A stretch of 64,000 bases of DNA from Alphaproteobacteria bacterium (GTDB lineage: Bacteria > Pseudomonadota > Alphaproteobacteria > Micavibrionales > Micavibrionaceae), in assembly GCA_021776025.1 (NCBI GenBank), contig JAJFGR010000012.1, positions 62,001 to 126,000 on the forward strand, written 5' to 3'. The notes beneath the pieces were generated by a model that searched no databases, was not told where the DNA came from, and saw only the letters and a program-made list of their open reading frames with translations. Numbering within the stretch: position 1 is the stretch's first letter; each line of letters begins with the position of its first letter. This document shows, piece by piece, positions 1-8,666 of the stretch. Made by a program: the position numbers and the translations under genes.

Positions 1-3000
1 CCCCATCACCAACGTTAAAATCGTTAATGTTATCGCTGTTATTAAATGCTGATGCACTTTCAAATACAAATGTATCCGCTCCGGCTCCGCCCCAAAGATT
101 ATCAAGGCCATCACCACCATACAGTGCGTCATTACCATTTTGCCCAGACAATGAGTCATTGTCTGCCTCACCGTACAGAATGTCATCTCCATTTTCCCCG
201 CGCATACTATCATTGCCGTTACCACCATAGAGCGTGTCATTACCTGTCCAGCTTGACGGCGCGCTATTTTTCTCCCCATCCATGTAATCGTCGCCATCGC
301 CGCCATAAAGAATATCGTCTCCCCGATCACCTCTTAGTAAGTCATTACCGCCCCCGCCATAAAGCGTGTCGTTGCCGCTCCCCCCTATAACTGTATCGAC
401 ACCGCCAGCATATATTTCCGTGCCATCACCATCGCCGTAAAGCACGTTATCCTGACTATTTCCGGTGATGTAATCATCACCTTCTTCACCATACGCAACA
501 GTCGAAGCGGTTACACTGCTCATCGTGTCATTACCGGCGCCGCCATAAAGTATGTTGTTGCCAGAGCTATCCCGCAATATATCGTTACCATCGCCACCAT
601 AGAGAATGTCGTCTCCAGCTTCTCCATCAAGCGTATCATTTCCAGCGCCGCCATTAAGCGTGTCATCGCCGCCATGGCCGTACAATTTATCATCGCCTCC
701 ATCGCCATTAAGCGTGTCCGCATCATCGCCGCCTTTAGCGTAATCATTGCCATCACCAGCATTTATAGTATCGCCGCCATGGGAGGAGAAAATAAAATCA
801 TTACCAGACGTACCATTCAATGTTTCCGCTGCAGTAGTGCCTTCAATCATATAATCATTTCTAAAATCAATACTTGTAGCATCTGCAAACTCGAACGTTT
901 CAACGGCAAGCTGCATAACCCCACTCGCATCATAACCAGAGAATTGATTGACTATTCTGATATAGCCGGTAGAACCTGTTTGATCATAATTAACACGCAG
1001 CTCAGCGCCCCCGGGAGTCCAAAACTCCCAACCCACATCTGTATAATTGGTGCTAGCCAATATAATTTTATCATTACCGGATGTATCTGTGACCGTTGAA
1101 CGATTTACAACCGTGCTGTAGCTGTAGATTTTATAGACATCATCACCCGTTTCGCCATAAAGATTATCCCAGCCAGCTTGATGGATGATGAGATCATTCC
1201 CAGCGCCACCTTTGAAATTTTCATAGTTTGTGTCGACGGTTGGATCAGCAAGCGCACTATCACTAGCGGTAACATCATAGAGAATGTCATCACCATTTTC
1301 ACCATAGACAGTATCTTTTCCCAAACCACCGACAAGAATATCATTATCATTACCGGCGTATAAAGTATCATCCCCTGCCCCACCATCAAGCATATCGTCA
1401 TTGTTATAGCCTCTTAAGGTGTCGTTGCCGTCTTCACCGTAAAGAATGTCATTTCCGCCGGAAGCATTGAATGTGTCATTCCCAGCGCCGCCATAAAGAA
1501 TGTCATCCCCGGCAAAAGAAAGAATAGTATCGTTCCCATCACCACCATATAAAGTATTAGCTCCCGTAGTTCCTTGCAAAGTATCGTTATAGTCAGAACC
1601 TGTAGCATTTTCGATGGAGGTTACAGTGTCGCTACCCTGCCCAGTAACTGTACCCAAATTCAACCGTATAGAAACCGCAGCGCTTGCATTCTCGTAAGAA
1701 ACCATGTCAATGCCAGCAAGGCCGTCTATCGAGTCATTTCCATCACTCCCAATGAAAATGTCATCGCCAGCAGTTCCTGTAAGGGTATCATTTCCACTTG
1801 TGCCTTGAATAAGAACCAGATGGAGTTCGGAAAGATCATCAAAAATGAGTTTTTCGACCTGTTTTGTTGTTCCAGTGTCGTAATGATCAACAACGGTAAT
1901 CTTGTCACCTGGAGTGCCTGTGAATGTGATCTCAAGGTTATTTCCAACCTGAGTGAGCACTACATCAGCTTGCGCTATACCAACACCTAGGCGGACAAAA
2001 TCATATAAACCGCTTGTATCAGTGATTGTGTCTTGGCCATCTCCAGCATTGAAGATGTACTCATCATCACCTGCACCGCCATTGAGAGCATCATCACCTA
2101 ACCAACCCTCTAAAGCATTATCGCCCGTATCCCCGGTAATAGTGTCGTTATTATCGGAGCCCTTAACGTTTTCAATATTGCTTAGAGTATCACTGTCGAA
2201 ATAACCATCATCTGCAGCCGTGCCAGCCGAAAGGTCAACAACGACAGACGCGATAGCATTTTCGTATGTGACTGTATCAATACCAGTGCCACCATTGATG
2301 ATGTCGTCCTTATCTCCACCTTCGAGTAGATCGTTCCCAATTCCTCCATTCAGAGTATCAAGACCGGCATCTCCTCTCAAAACATCGTCGCCATCATCGC
2401 CATCAAGGGTATCATCCCCAGCGCCGCCAATAAGGGTGTCATTTCCATCGCCCCCAGAGAGCTGATCTATACCGGAGTGACCATCCAAAACATCATCTTC
2501 TGTTCCGCCTTCAATGATATCATCGCCTAAGCCGCCATTTATATCATCGGCTCCGGCATCTCCATAGATAGTGTCATTATCATTCTGTCCTTCGATAACG
2601 TCATCCCCAGCGCCGCCATAGATGGTGTCATTACCTGTTCCGCCCTCAATATTATCATTATCATCTCCGCCATAAATCGTATCAAGACCAGCGCCACCAT
2701 CTATAATATCGTTGCCAGCATCTCCCCAAATTTGGTCATTATCATTTTGCCCCAAAATTGTGTCGTTTCCAGCTCCGCCATAGAGGGTGTCATTGCCATC
2801 GCCGCCATCTACATCATCATGATCGTCGCCAGCGTAGACCGTATCGTCTCCATCCGAAGCATTAATATCGTCATTGCCGGCATAACCATAAATTATATCA
2901 TTTTGATTACCCGCAGCGATGCCAGTGATATTCTCGGAATCATCGGTGCCGTGCGTAATTAAATCATTCAGGTTTGTAAGATCGATAGTGCCTTGCCCTG

Positions 3001-6000
3001 CCTCAACAAAGGTTAGAGTTTCGATCGGATAAACAAAATGCTCTTCGATCTGAATTTCACCCTTACCATCAACAGTGACATAAAGATCATTCGCCGCTGT
3101 TCTGAAAAAGCTTATATCGCTAGCAAAAATACCTGCGCCCATAACGAGCGTATCAAGTGAGCCCGTATTATGCGTAAATTCAGAATAGGCATCAAAACCA
3201 ATTGTATAGTTGTAGGTGTCATGTCCAGCGCCGCCTTCAATCGTATCAGAACCGTTCCCACCGGTTAGGATATCATCACCATCGCCACCTAAAATTCGGT
3301 CATGGCCATCGCCGCCATCAATCGCATCGTTTCCGGCTAGGCCATAGATTTCATCGTTACCAACCGTACCATTGAGCGTGTTGGCCGTAGCATCACCATC
3401 GATCTCGTTATAAGAGCCCGGAGCAACCGTAAGTGCCACAACATCCGCCCAATCTAGAACGCCTGTTATCAAGCTGTCTGCAACGGCTGTATCCAGCCAG
3501 CCCAGCTCTGTAACATCTATTACATCGCCCTTTGTGTTTTCAACAAAGAACCCAATATTTGTCCAAAAATCCACGCGCTCGCCCTGCGTAAGCGTTAAAG
3601 CATGGTCTTTCAGCGCTGTGATTGAGGTTTGATCGAGATCAAATGTCGTGCTTTCAACTTGTCCATTCGTCAGGTTATAAGTCACATCTGTGGCAGCAAA
3701 CAGCGCATCGGCGCCCGCCTGAAAAACAAGGTGTGATTTAAAGGATTGAAACACGAGAGCCCAAAGTTTTTCAATCTCATCAGCCGCCTGAGGCCGTGGG
3801 TCACTAATAAATCCGCGCTGCAGAAACTCTTCCCCGAACATTTCTTCCAGAAACTCAAGATGCTTAGCATCGTCCAGATAGATCCCGCGTGCATTAGTAA
3901 CTAATAGCGGATCAACTCCGGCCCAGCGATATAAAATTGCTTCTATGTCGGCATCCAAAGAACCTTCAAATAGCCCCTCAAACGAAAGTACATCCAAAGT
4001 CGCAACTTGATCCAGCAAATTATCTATGCCGGTATTATCATCACTCATAGAGAGATACAGGTCTTTCAGATTCCCGTACCCACGTAAATTCGGCAGGAAT
4101 AGCGTCCGTACATCCACAGTTGTAGGCTCCACAAAGCGGCTTTGAACCTGATCAAGTTCAAACCATACATCGTGAACAATATTACTAACCGCGCCTCCAC
4201 CATCATCAGTAAGATAGGTTCCCGTATGAGAAACCTCATTACCTTGATTATCTTGCGGGTTAGAAAGCTCAACCACACCGGCCAAATCAAATTCAACAAT
4301 ATTGAAAACATCGAGCGTATGCAGCTCGGTATCTTCGGAGTATCCATTTTCATTGGCATCCTGCCAAACCAGCAGATCACCCCATACAGTATCAGAGATG
4401 TTAATTTTACCATCCGCGTTGGAATCATGCGCCGCCAGCTCTGTGAAGCCATCGGTTATACCGTTACCAAACAGCTCGCTGATATCATTAATCACACCAT
4501 CACTATTGAGATCAATGGCCAGCAGCCCATCACCAGAACTCACCCAGCCCGAACGCTCGGCCATGCCGTCCCCGTCCAGATCGAAAAATGAAATTGAATT
4601 TTCAAGGCTGAGCAAATCAATTGTACCGGATTCATCCAGGTCGAGAACAAGCGGACTTATAAGCTGAACAGCTTTTCTCCAAAAATCTCTCCACGCCCCG
4701 TCAGGACGATCCAGCGGCGGAGGCAACAACCAGTCTCGATATTCTGGGAAAATCGGGCCGCCAGGGGTGCGACCACCATCGCCACCGCCAGCCTCAGGCA
4801 CCAGCTCATTCAAAAGTTGAGCACCGGAAATGATTTTACTTGTGTTAGTAGCAGCACCTAAAGGTGCTAAGGTAATCGCAGCTAAAGCAGGACCAAATTC
4901 TTGCCCTAGCGCTTTGAGATGCTCTGGATTTGCGCGATTATCATACGCTTCAGCGGCAAACGGAAGTAAAACACCAGCTGGATAGGCCCCAAAAGCTACC
5001 GCAATAAGAAAAGCTAAATCACCTTCAGGATCAGCATATTGCACAGGATCATTATAAGAAAAACGGTACAAATTCGAAGTGTCTCCGTTCAAAAATAATG
5101 GATCTTCCGATAGAAAACGGCCAAGCTCAACATCATAACTCCGGGCACGCATGTAGAGCAGGTTTTCAGCATCCTCCACAACGCCAAAGGCTCCGTTAAA
5201 TTCAAAGCTATTCAGGATAGTTTCGCTTTCGTATAGTTCATCGCCAAAGGGAGTGTAAACGTAATTATTGGCAAGACCACCAGTAGTGTTGGTCAAACCG
5301 ACCACAGATCCCGTAGCATCAACATCAAAGAATGATAGCGTTCCGCTTGCATCTGTTCGGCTTGCTAAACCCAATCCATGCGCATATGAAGCAATTCTTG
5401 CCCCGAGACCATCATATTCCGCAATAACGTTTCCGAAACCAAAAGGGTCAACTAAAAATTCTGTGCGCACGCCGCCCTCCACAATAGCGGAGCGATTACC
5501 AAACGCATCATACTCATAAGAAATAACCGTTCCATCAGGTTTGGTTACCCCTATCAGTCTATTATCAACATCATAAACGTAGCTGTAATTATCGCCTGTC
5601 GCTGTTTGCGCAGTCAGGTTTCCATCATCATCGTAGGTGAAGCTCTTACCGCCCGCTGTTGTATACTGATTCAGGCCGTTAGAGGCATAATTCGTTGTAA
5701 CTCCGTTTTCGATTGTTGCAATGCGGTTTCCAGCGGAATCATACTGATACTCTAAGCTTGTGCTCGGAATGCCTGTCGTGGTTGAGGTGAAATCTGCATT
5801 GGTAAGCTGGCCTGCATTATCATAGCCATATGTCCATGACCCATCGTTGGTCACAGCGCCTGTTTTACGGCCTGCTGCGTCAAAGCTGTATTGATAAAAA
5901 CTGTTTACGCTCGCGCTACTATCATAATTAGTTATTCCATCCAACCGTCCGGCTGTATCATAATCATATTCAGTATATGTTCCGTTGCCATTTGTTTCGA

Positions 6001-7711
6001 GTAATAACCGTCCGGCTGCATCGTAGCTATAGCTTGTCAGCACGCCATTATCGTCTGCAATCGTAGCCAGACGTCCGGCTGCATCGTAGGTATAAAATGT
6101 TCCTTCACCGTCCTGGTTGATCATCGACAAACGCTTACCTTCGGCGTCATAGGTGTAGGCAAGAGAGCGACCATTGGGATATTCAATGAGCGTAGTGCGG
6201 CCGGCGCTGTCATAGGTAATGTCAGTAACACCAGCGGGCGTAGTTACGGATGTTACATTCCCGCGTACATCATAGGTATAAGACAAAGCTCCACTAGCAG
6301 AATCCGAAACGCTCGTAACATTTCCACCAGCATCATAACCATACCCTACAGTTTCTCCACGCCGATTGGTGAAATCGGTCAAGTCACCCTGCACATCATA
6401 CACAAAATTTAAGGACGTATTATCGCTCCAATCAGCATTCAAGAGCCGTCCAGCTGTATCATAGTCGAATTCACGAACGCCACCGCCACCATCGGTAAAA
6501 CTAATAATGCGGCCTGTAGCGCTATCATAACCAAAGCTAATGACATCCCCATTTCCATCCGCAACAGATTGCAAGTCCCCCGCTGTATTGTAAGTAAGGA
6601 TTGATTGTGTACCGTCTGGTGAATTCATAGTCACCGTATTGGTGCCAACATCGGCTGTCATTGTAAATGACTGGCCAAGATTATTCGCCACCCCTGTGAC
6701 AGAGCCGCCGGGGCCTATCTGGATAACAGTTACCTCTCCCAGTCCGTTAGTGGCCGTTATCGCGCCTGCATTGTCATAGGCATAGTTCTCCGATACCAGA
6801 CCTCCAATATTTTGTGAGCTAAGACGCCCTTCTGCATCATAAGCAAAAGTCAGCGCAGGACCGCCAACGCGCTGCGCAGTGAGAAGGTTTCCTTCGACAT
6901 CATAAGTAAAGTCCGTATCGCCCGCATCATCGCCAATATCTATAAGTTCTCCATTAGCGGAATAGCTGTAAGAAACAATGCGCCCATTTCCATCTTCAAC
7001 CGATATAACTCGACCGTTTACGTCGTAAGTAAACTCTAAAAAGCCACCTGTAGCATTCTGATATCGGGATAAACGGTCATTAACATCATAAATGACAGTA
7101 ATTGTTTCTCCGGTATCGGAGACAAATGAAACCAGTTTTCCAAATTGATCAAAAACAAATTTTTCACCGCCATCTGCAACCATCTCATAACCGCCAGAAA
7201 CTGCGATCAAGGTCATGTCACCATCCACATTCTGGTTTGTGGTAAATGATGGCCTTGCAAAATCGCCGCTTTCTATAAGACGCCCATTCTGATCAATAGT
7301 TTTCCCAAGAGACAAAGATACTGCGTATTGTGCCGTTTGGGTAGCATCCAAAGTCCCAAGCAAACCTGCATCAACCAAACCTGTCACAGACGTTGAACCA
7401 TCAGCCGCAATCAAAAGCTTAATATCGGACAAGGAAGACCACCCTTGCCCTACAGAACCAATACTGGCTCTCTCAGCCAAAGAACCAAAATCTCCGGCTT
7501 GCTCAAACTCAAACAGCAAGGCTGTGAGATCACTCGGTTGCGATATCCCCATACCTGCCAAACGATCAATATCGTCTTGCAATGCACTGGAAAGATTCCC
7601 AGTTGGATCTCCTACATGAGCAAGGAAATTAGTGTAAATTTGCTGCCAAACGGCATCACTTACAAAAGCGGGGCGTAAAAAATATTCTTCTGACCAGTGC
7701 GTGTTTGACAT
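1..7711 (-). CDS. Giant Rhs/YD-repeat and RTX calcium-binding repeat protein (3' end beyond left edge)
   Basis: An open frame of about 2570 codons runs without a stop from an ATG at 7711, preceded by AAGGGAG, to the left edge. There is no signal peptide. From roughly residue 200 to 810 there are YD repeats (YDxxGR, YTYD), ending in an Rhs core at about 5270-5025 (RARSYDVELGRF, then YADPEG). A short hydrophobic stretch follows, then at 4660-4300 Asp-rich EF-hand-like loops (DLDGDG, DLNSDG, DSNADG). RTX nonapeptides (GGxGxDxLx) fill about 3380-3215 and 2950-1, interrupted by three segments resembling the haemolysin-type calcium-binding related domain (about 3200-3000, 1990-1810, 1080-880). The last visible residues (NINDFNVGDG) look like the usual C-terminal RTX end, so the true stop should lie close beyond the edge. 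Type I secretion and Ca2+-dependent folding outside the cell are inferred; no transporter genes are in the window. Confidence 0.9.
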   Translation of the reverse strand, partial: MSNTHWSEEYFLRPAFVSDAVWQQIYTNFLAHVGDPTGNLSSALQDDIDRLAGMGISQPSDLTALLFEFEQAGDFGSLAERASIGSVGQGWSSLSDIKLLIAADGSTSVTGLVDAGLLGTLDATQTAQYAVSLSLGKTIDQNGRLIESGDFARPSFTTNQNVDGDMTLIAVSGGYEMVADGGEKFVFDQFGKLVSFVSDTGETITVIYDVNDRLSRYQNATGGFLEFTYDVNGRVISVEDGNGRIVSYSYSANGELIDIGDDAGDTDFTYDVEGNLLTAQRVGGPALTFAYDAEGRLSSQNIGGLVSENYAYDNAGAITATNGLGEVTVIQIGPGGSVTGVANNLGQSFTMTADVGTNTVTMNSPDGTQSILTYNTAGDLQSVADGNGDVISFGYDSATGRIISFTDGGGGVREFDYDTAGRLLNADWSDNTSLNFVYDVQGDLTDFTNRRGETVGYGYDAGGNVTSVSDSASGALSYTYDVRGNVTSVTTPAGVTDITYDSAGRTTLIEYPNGRSLAYTYDAEGKRLSMINQDGEGTFYTYDAAGRLATIADDNGVLTSYSYDAAGRLLLETNGNGTYTEYDYDTAGRLDGITNYDSSASVNSFYQYSFDAAGRKTGAVTNDGSWTYGYDNAGQLTNADFTSTTTGIPSTSLEYQYDSAGNRIATIENGVTTNYASNGLNQYTTAGGKSFTYDDDGNLTAQTATGDNYSYVYDVDNRLIGVTKPDGTVISYEYDAFGNRSAIVEGGVRTEFLVDPFGFGNVIAEYDGLGARIASYAHGLGLASRTDASGTLSFFDVDATGSVVGLTNTTGGLANNYVYTPFGDELYESETILNSFEFNGAFGVVEDAENLLYMRARSYDVELGRFLSEDPLFLNGDTSNLYRFSYNDPVQYADPEGDLAFLIAVAFGAYPAGVLLPFAAEAYDNRANPEHLKALGQEFGPALAAITLAPLGAATNTSKIISGAQLLNELVPEAGGGDGGRTPGGPIFPEYRDWLLPPPLDRPDGAWRDFWRKAVQLISPLVLDLDESGTIDLLSLENSISFFDLDGDGMAERSGWVSSGDGLLAIDLNSDGVINDISELFGNGITDGFTELAAHDSNADGKINISDTVWGDLLVWQDANENGYSEDTELHTLDVFNIVEFDLAGVVELSNPQDNQGNEVSHTGTYLTDDGGGAVSNIVHDVWFELDQVQSRFVEPTTVDVRTLFLPNLRGYGNLKDLYLSMSDDNTGIDNLLDQVATLDVLSFEGLFEGSLDADIEAILYRWAGVDPLLVTNARGIYLDDAKHLEFLEEMFGEEFLQRGFISDPRPQAADEIEKLWALVFQSFKSHLVFQAGADALFAATDVTYNLTNGQVESTTFDLDQTSITALKDHALTLTQGERVDFWTNIGFFVENTKGDVIDVTELGWLDTAVADSLITGVLDWADVVALTVAPGSYNEIDGDATANTLNGTVGNDEIYGLAGNDAIDGGDGHDRILGGDGDDILTGGNGSDTIEGGAGHDTYNYTIGFDAYSEFTHNTGSLDTLVMGAGIFASDISFFRTAANDLYVTVDGKGEIQIEEHFVYPIETLTFVEAGQGTIDLTNLNDLITHGTDDSENITGIAAGNQNDIIYGYAGNDDINASDGDDTVYAGDDHDDVDGGDGNDTLYGGAGNDTILGQNDNDQIWGDAGNDIIDGGAGLDTIYGGDDNDNIEGGTGNDTIYGGAGDDVIEGQNDNDTIYGDAGADDINGGLGDDIIEGGTEDDVLDGHSGIDQLSGGDGNDTLIGGAGDDTLDGDDGDDVLRGDAGLDTLNGGIGNDLLEGGDKDDIINGGTGIDTVTYENAIASVVVDLSAGTAADDGYFDSDTLSNIENVKGSDNNDTITGDTGDNALEGWLGDDALNGGAGDDEYIFNAGDGQDTITDTSGLYDFVRLGVGIAQADVVLTQVGNNLEITFTGTPGDKITVVDHYDTGTTKQVEKLIFDDLSELHLVLIQGTSGNDTLTGTAGDDIFIGSDGNDSIDGLAGIDMVSYENASAAVSIRLNLGTVTGQGSDTVTSIENATGSDYNDTLQGTTGANTLYGGDGNDTILSFAGDDILYGGAGNDTFNASGGNDILYGEDGNDTLRGYNNDDMLDGGAGDDTLYAGNDNDILVGGLGKDTVYGENGDDILYDVTASDSALADPTVDTNYENFKGGAGNDLIIHQAGWDNLYGETGDDVYKIYSYSTVVNRSTVTDTSGNDKIILASTNYTDVGWEFWTPGGAELRVNYDQTGSTGYIRIVNQFSGYDASGVMQLAVETFEFADATSIDFRNDYMIEGTTAAETLNGTSGNDFIFSSHGGDTINAGDGNDYAKGGDDADTLNGDGGDDKLYGHGGDDTLNGGAGNDTLDGEAGDDILYGGDGNDILRDSSGNNILYGGAGNDTMSSVTASTVAYGEEGDDYITGNSQDNVLYGDGDGTEIYAGGVDTVIGGSGNDTLYGGGGNDLLRGDRGDDILYGGDGDDYMDGEKNSAPSSWTGNDTLYGGNGNDSMRGENGDDILYGEADNDSLSGQNGNDALYGGDGLDNLWGGAGADTFVFESASAFNNSDNINDFNVGDG

Positions 7712-7752
7712 GATAAACTCCCTTTTGTCAAAAATATTAAATAAACAATCCT

Positions 7753-8322
7753 TTACCCAGCAGGTGGTTTTTTCTGCAGGAGGCAGCCCTTCTTAAACCA
7801 AGCAAAGAAAGTAAATACAGAATAAAAAATGATCGTAAAACCTGCAGCGCCCCAAAGAAAATAATCGTACGGATCGTATAAAAACCCTACAAAAAGAATT
7901 GCAAGCTGAAGCAGCCCCAATTTAAAAATCAATCTAAACAGCTGAATATTTGTCGTGTTTTTGTAACGAGCAGGAACCTTCTGTACGTACATTCCCAAAG
8001 CTTTCAATAAAAAACAAACGCCTGATATGTAGATAAAAACGAAAACTGTGATAGCCGTTACTACTGACCAATTAGAATTAAACAATCCCTTGTTAGAAAG
8101 TTCAAAATAGAGAAAAATTAATGGCAAAAATATAAGTACAAGCCACACCATAAATCGTAAAAAAAACTTTAAGCTCTTTTTTTGTCTGCCATCTATATAA
8201 TAGCTATCTCCTGAGCATCCCCAAGGATAAAAAACATCTTTTCCTTCTTCGTTTTCTTGAAAATAAGAAGCCTCGAACTCATCCTCAGATCGGAAAACAA
8301 ACCAGTTCTTTATATTTTTCAT
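7753..8322 (-). CDS. Hypothetical membrane protein upstream of the Rhs-RTX gene
   Basis: Not recognised. The start ATG at 8322 has GGGGAAG six bases upstream; in-frame alternatives are an ATG at 8337 and a TTG at 8346. The roughly 190-residue product has a soluble N-terminal part of about 45 residues with an FYPWG segment, then four hydrophobic stretches (near residues 50-70, 80-105, 125-145 and 150-175) and a basic C-terminus, so it should be an inner-membrane protein. It lies 41 bp upstream of the giant gene on the same strand and could be cotranscribed with it. It is AT-rich compared with the housekeeping genes of the window. A role in handling the large protein is only a guess from position. 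Confidence 0.6.
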   Translation of the reverse strand: MKNIKNWFVFRSEDEFEASYFQENEEGKDVFYPWGCSGDSYYIDGRQKKSLKFFLRFMVWLVLIFLPLIFLYFELSNKGLFNSNWSVVTAITVFVFIYISGVCFLLKALGMYVQKVPARYKNTTNIQLFRLIFKLGLLQLAILFVGFLYDPYDYFLWGAAGFTIIFYSVFTFFAWFKKGCLLQKKPPAG

Positions 8323-8346
8323 CTCGTTCTTCCCCATAACGCGCAA

Positions 8347-8666
8347 TTTAAAACGAAGTTATCATTCACCCATAGTTTTAAAAATCACGCCCGTCAAGTA
8401 TGTTTTTTAAGTTTTTTCAATGTGTTAAGCCAACTTACGCGTGCCAAAGACCGCCGCCAAAATCACGTTTTGACGCCGCCTTGCAAACCATCTCTGTACT
8501 TCGCGGAAATCTTGCTTTTTGCCTCTTTCCCGAGGCTTCCCAATTCTTTGGCTAATGCTTAGCCTACGCAGTTATTTCCCACACACCGAGGATATTCATC
8601 CTTTGGTTGTAAAAAACACTATGCAACACAACCTTTGCAAATTGCAAATTTCAAAATTTTTGGATA
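8347..8666. other. Intergenic region without a supported gene
   Basis: About 320 bp between the membrane-protein gene and the end of the relaxase gene. Short open frames on the plus strand here overlap neighbouring genes and have no ribosome site or convincing protein composition. I see no tRNA 3' end and no strong terminator. It may hold the left junction of the mobilisable region, but nothing in the sequence marks it. Confidence 0.5.

Noticed and set aside
27-2962. Plus-strand open frames rich in S, P, H or I across the RTX region
   Set aside because: They are antisense shadows of the RTX codon repeats on the minus strand, with no ribosome sites and low-complexity composition.
1-3400. Short regularly repeated sequence suggestive of CRISPR or satellite DNA
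   Set aside because: The period is 27 bases, in frame with GGxGxDxLx codons, and there are no conserved repeat units separated by unique spacers; it is coding RTX repeat.
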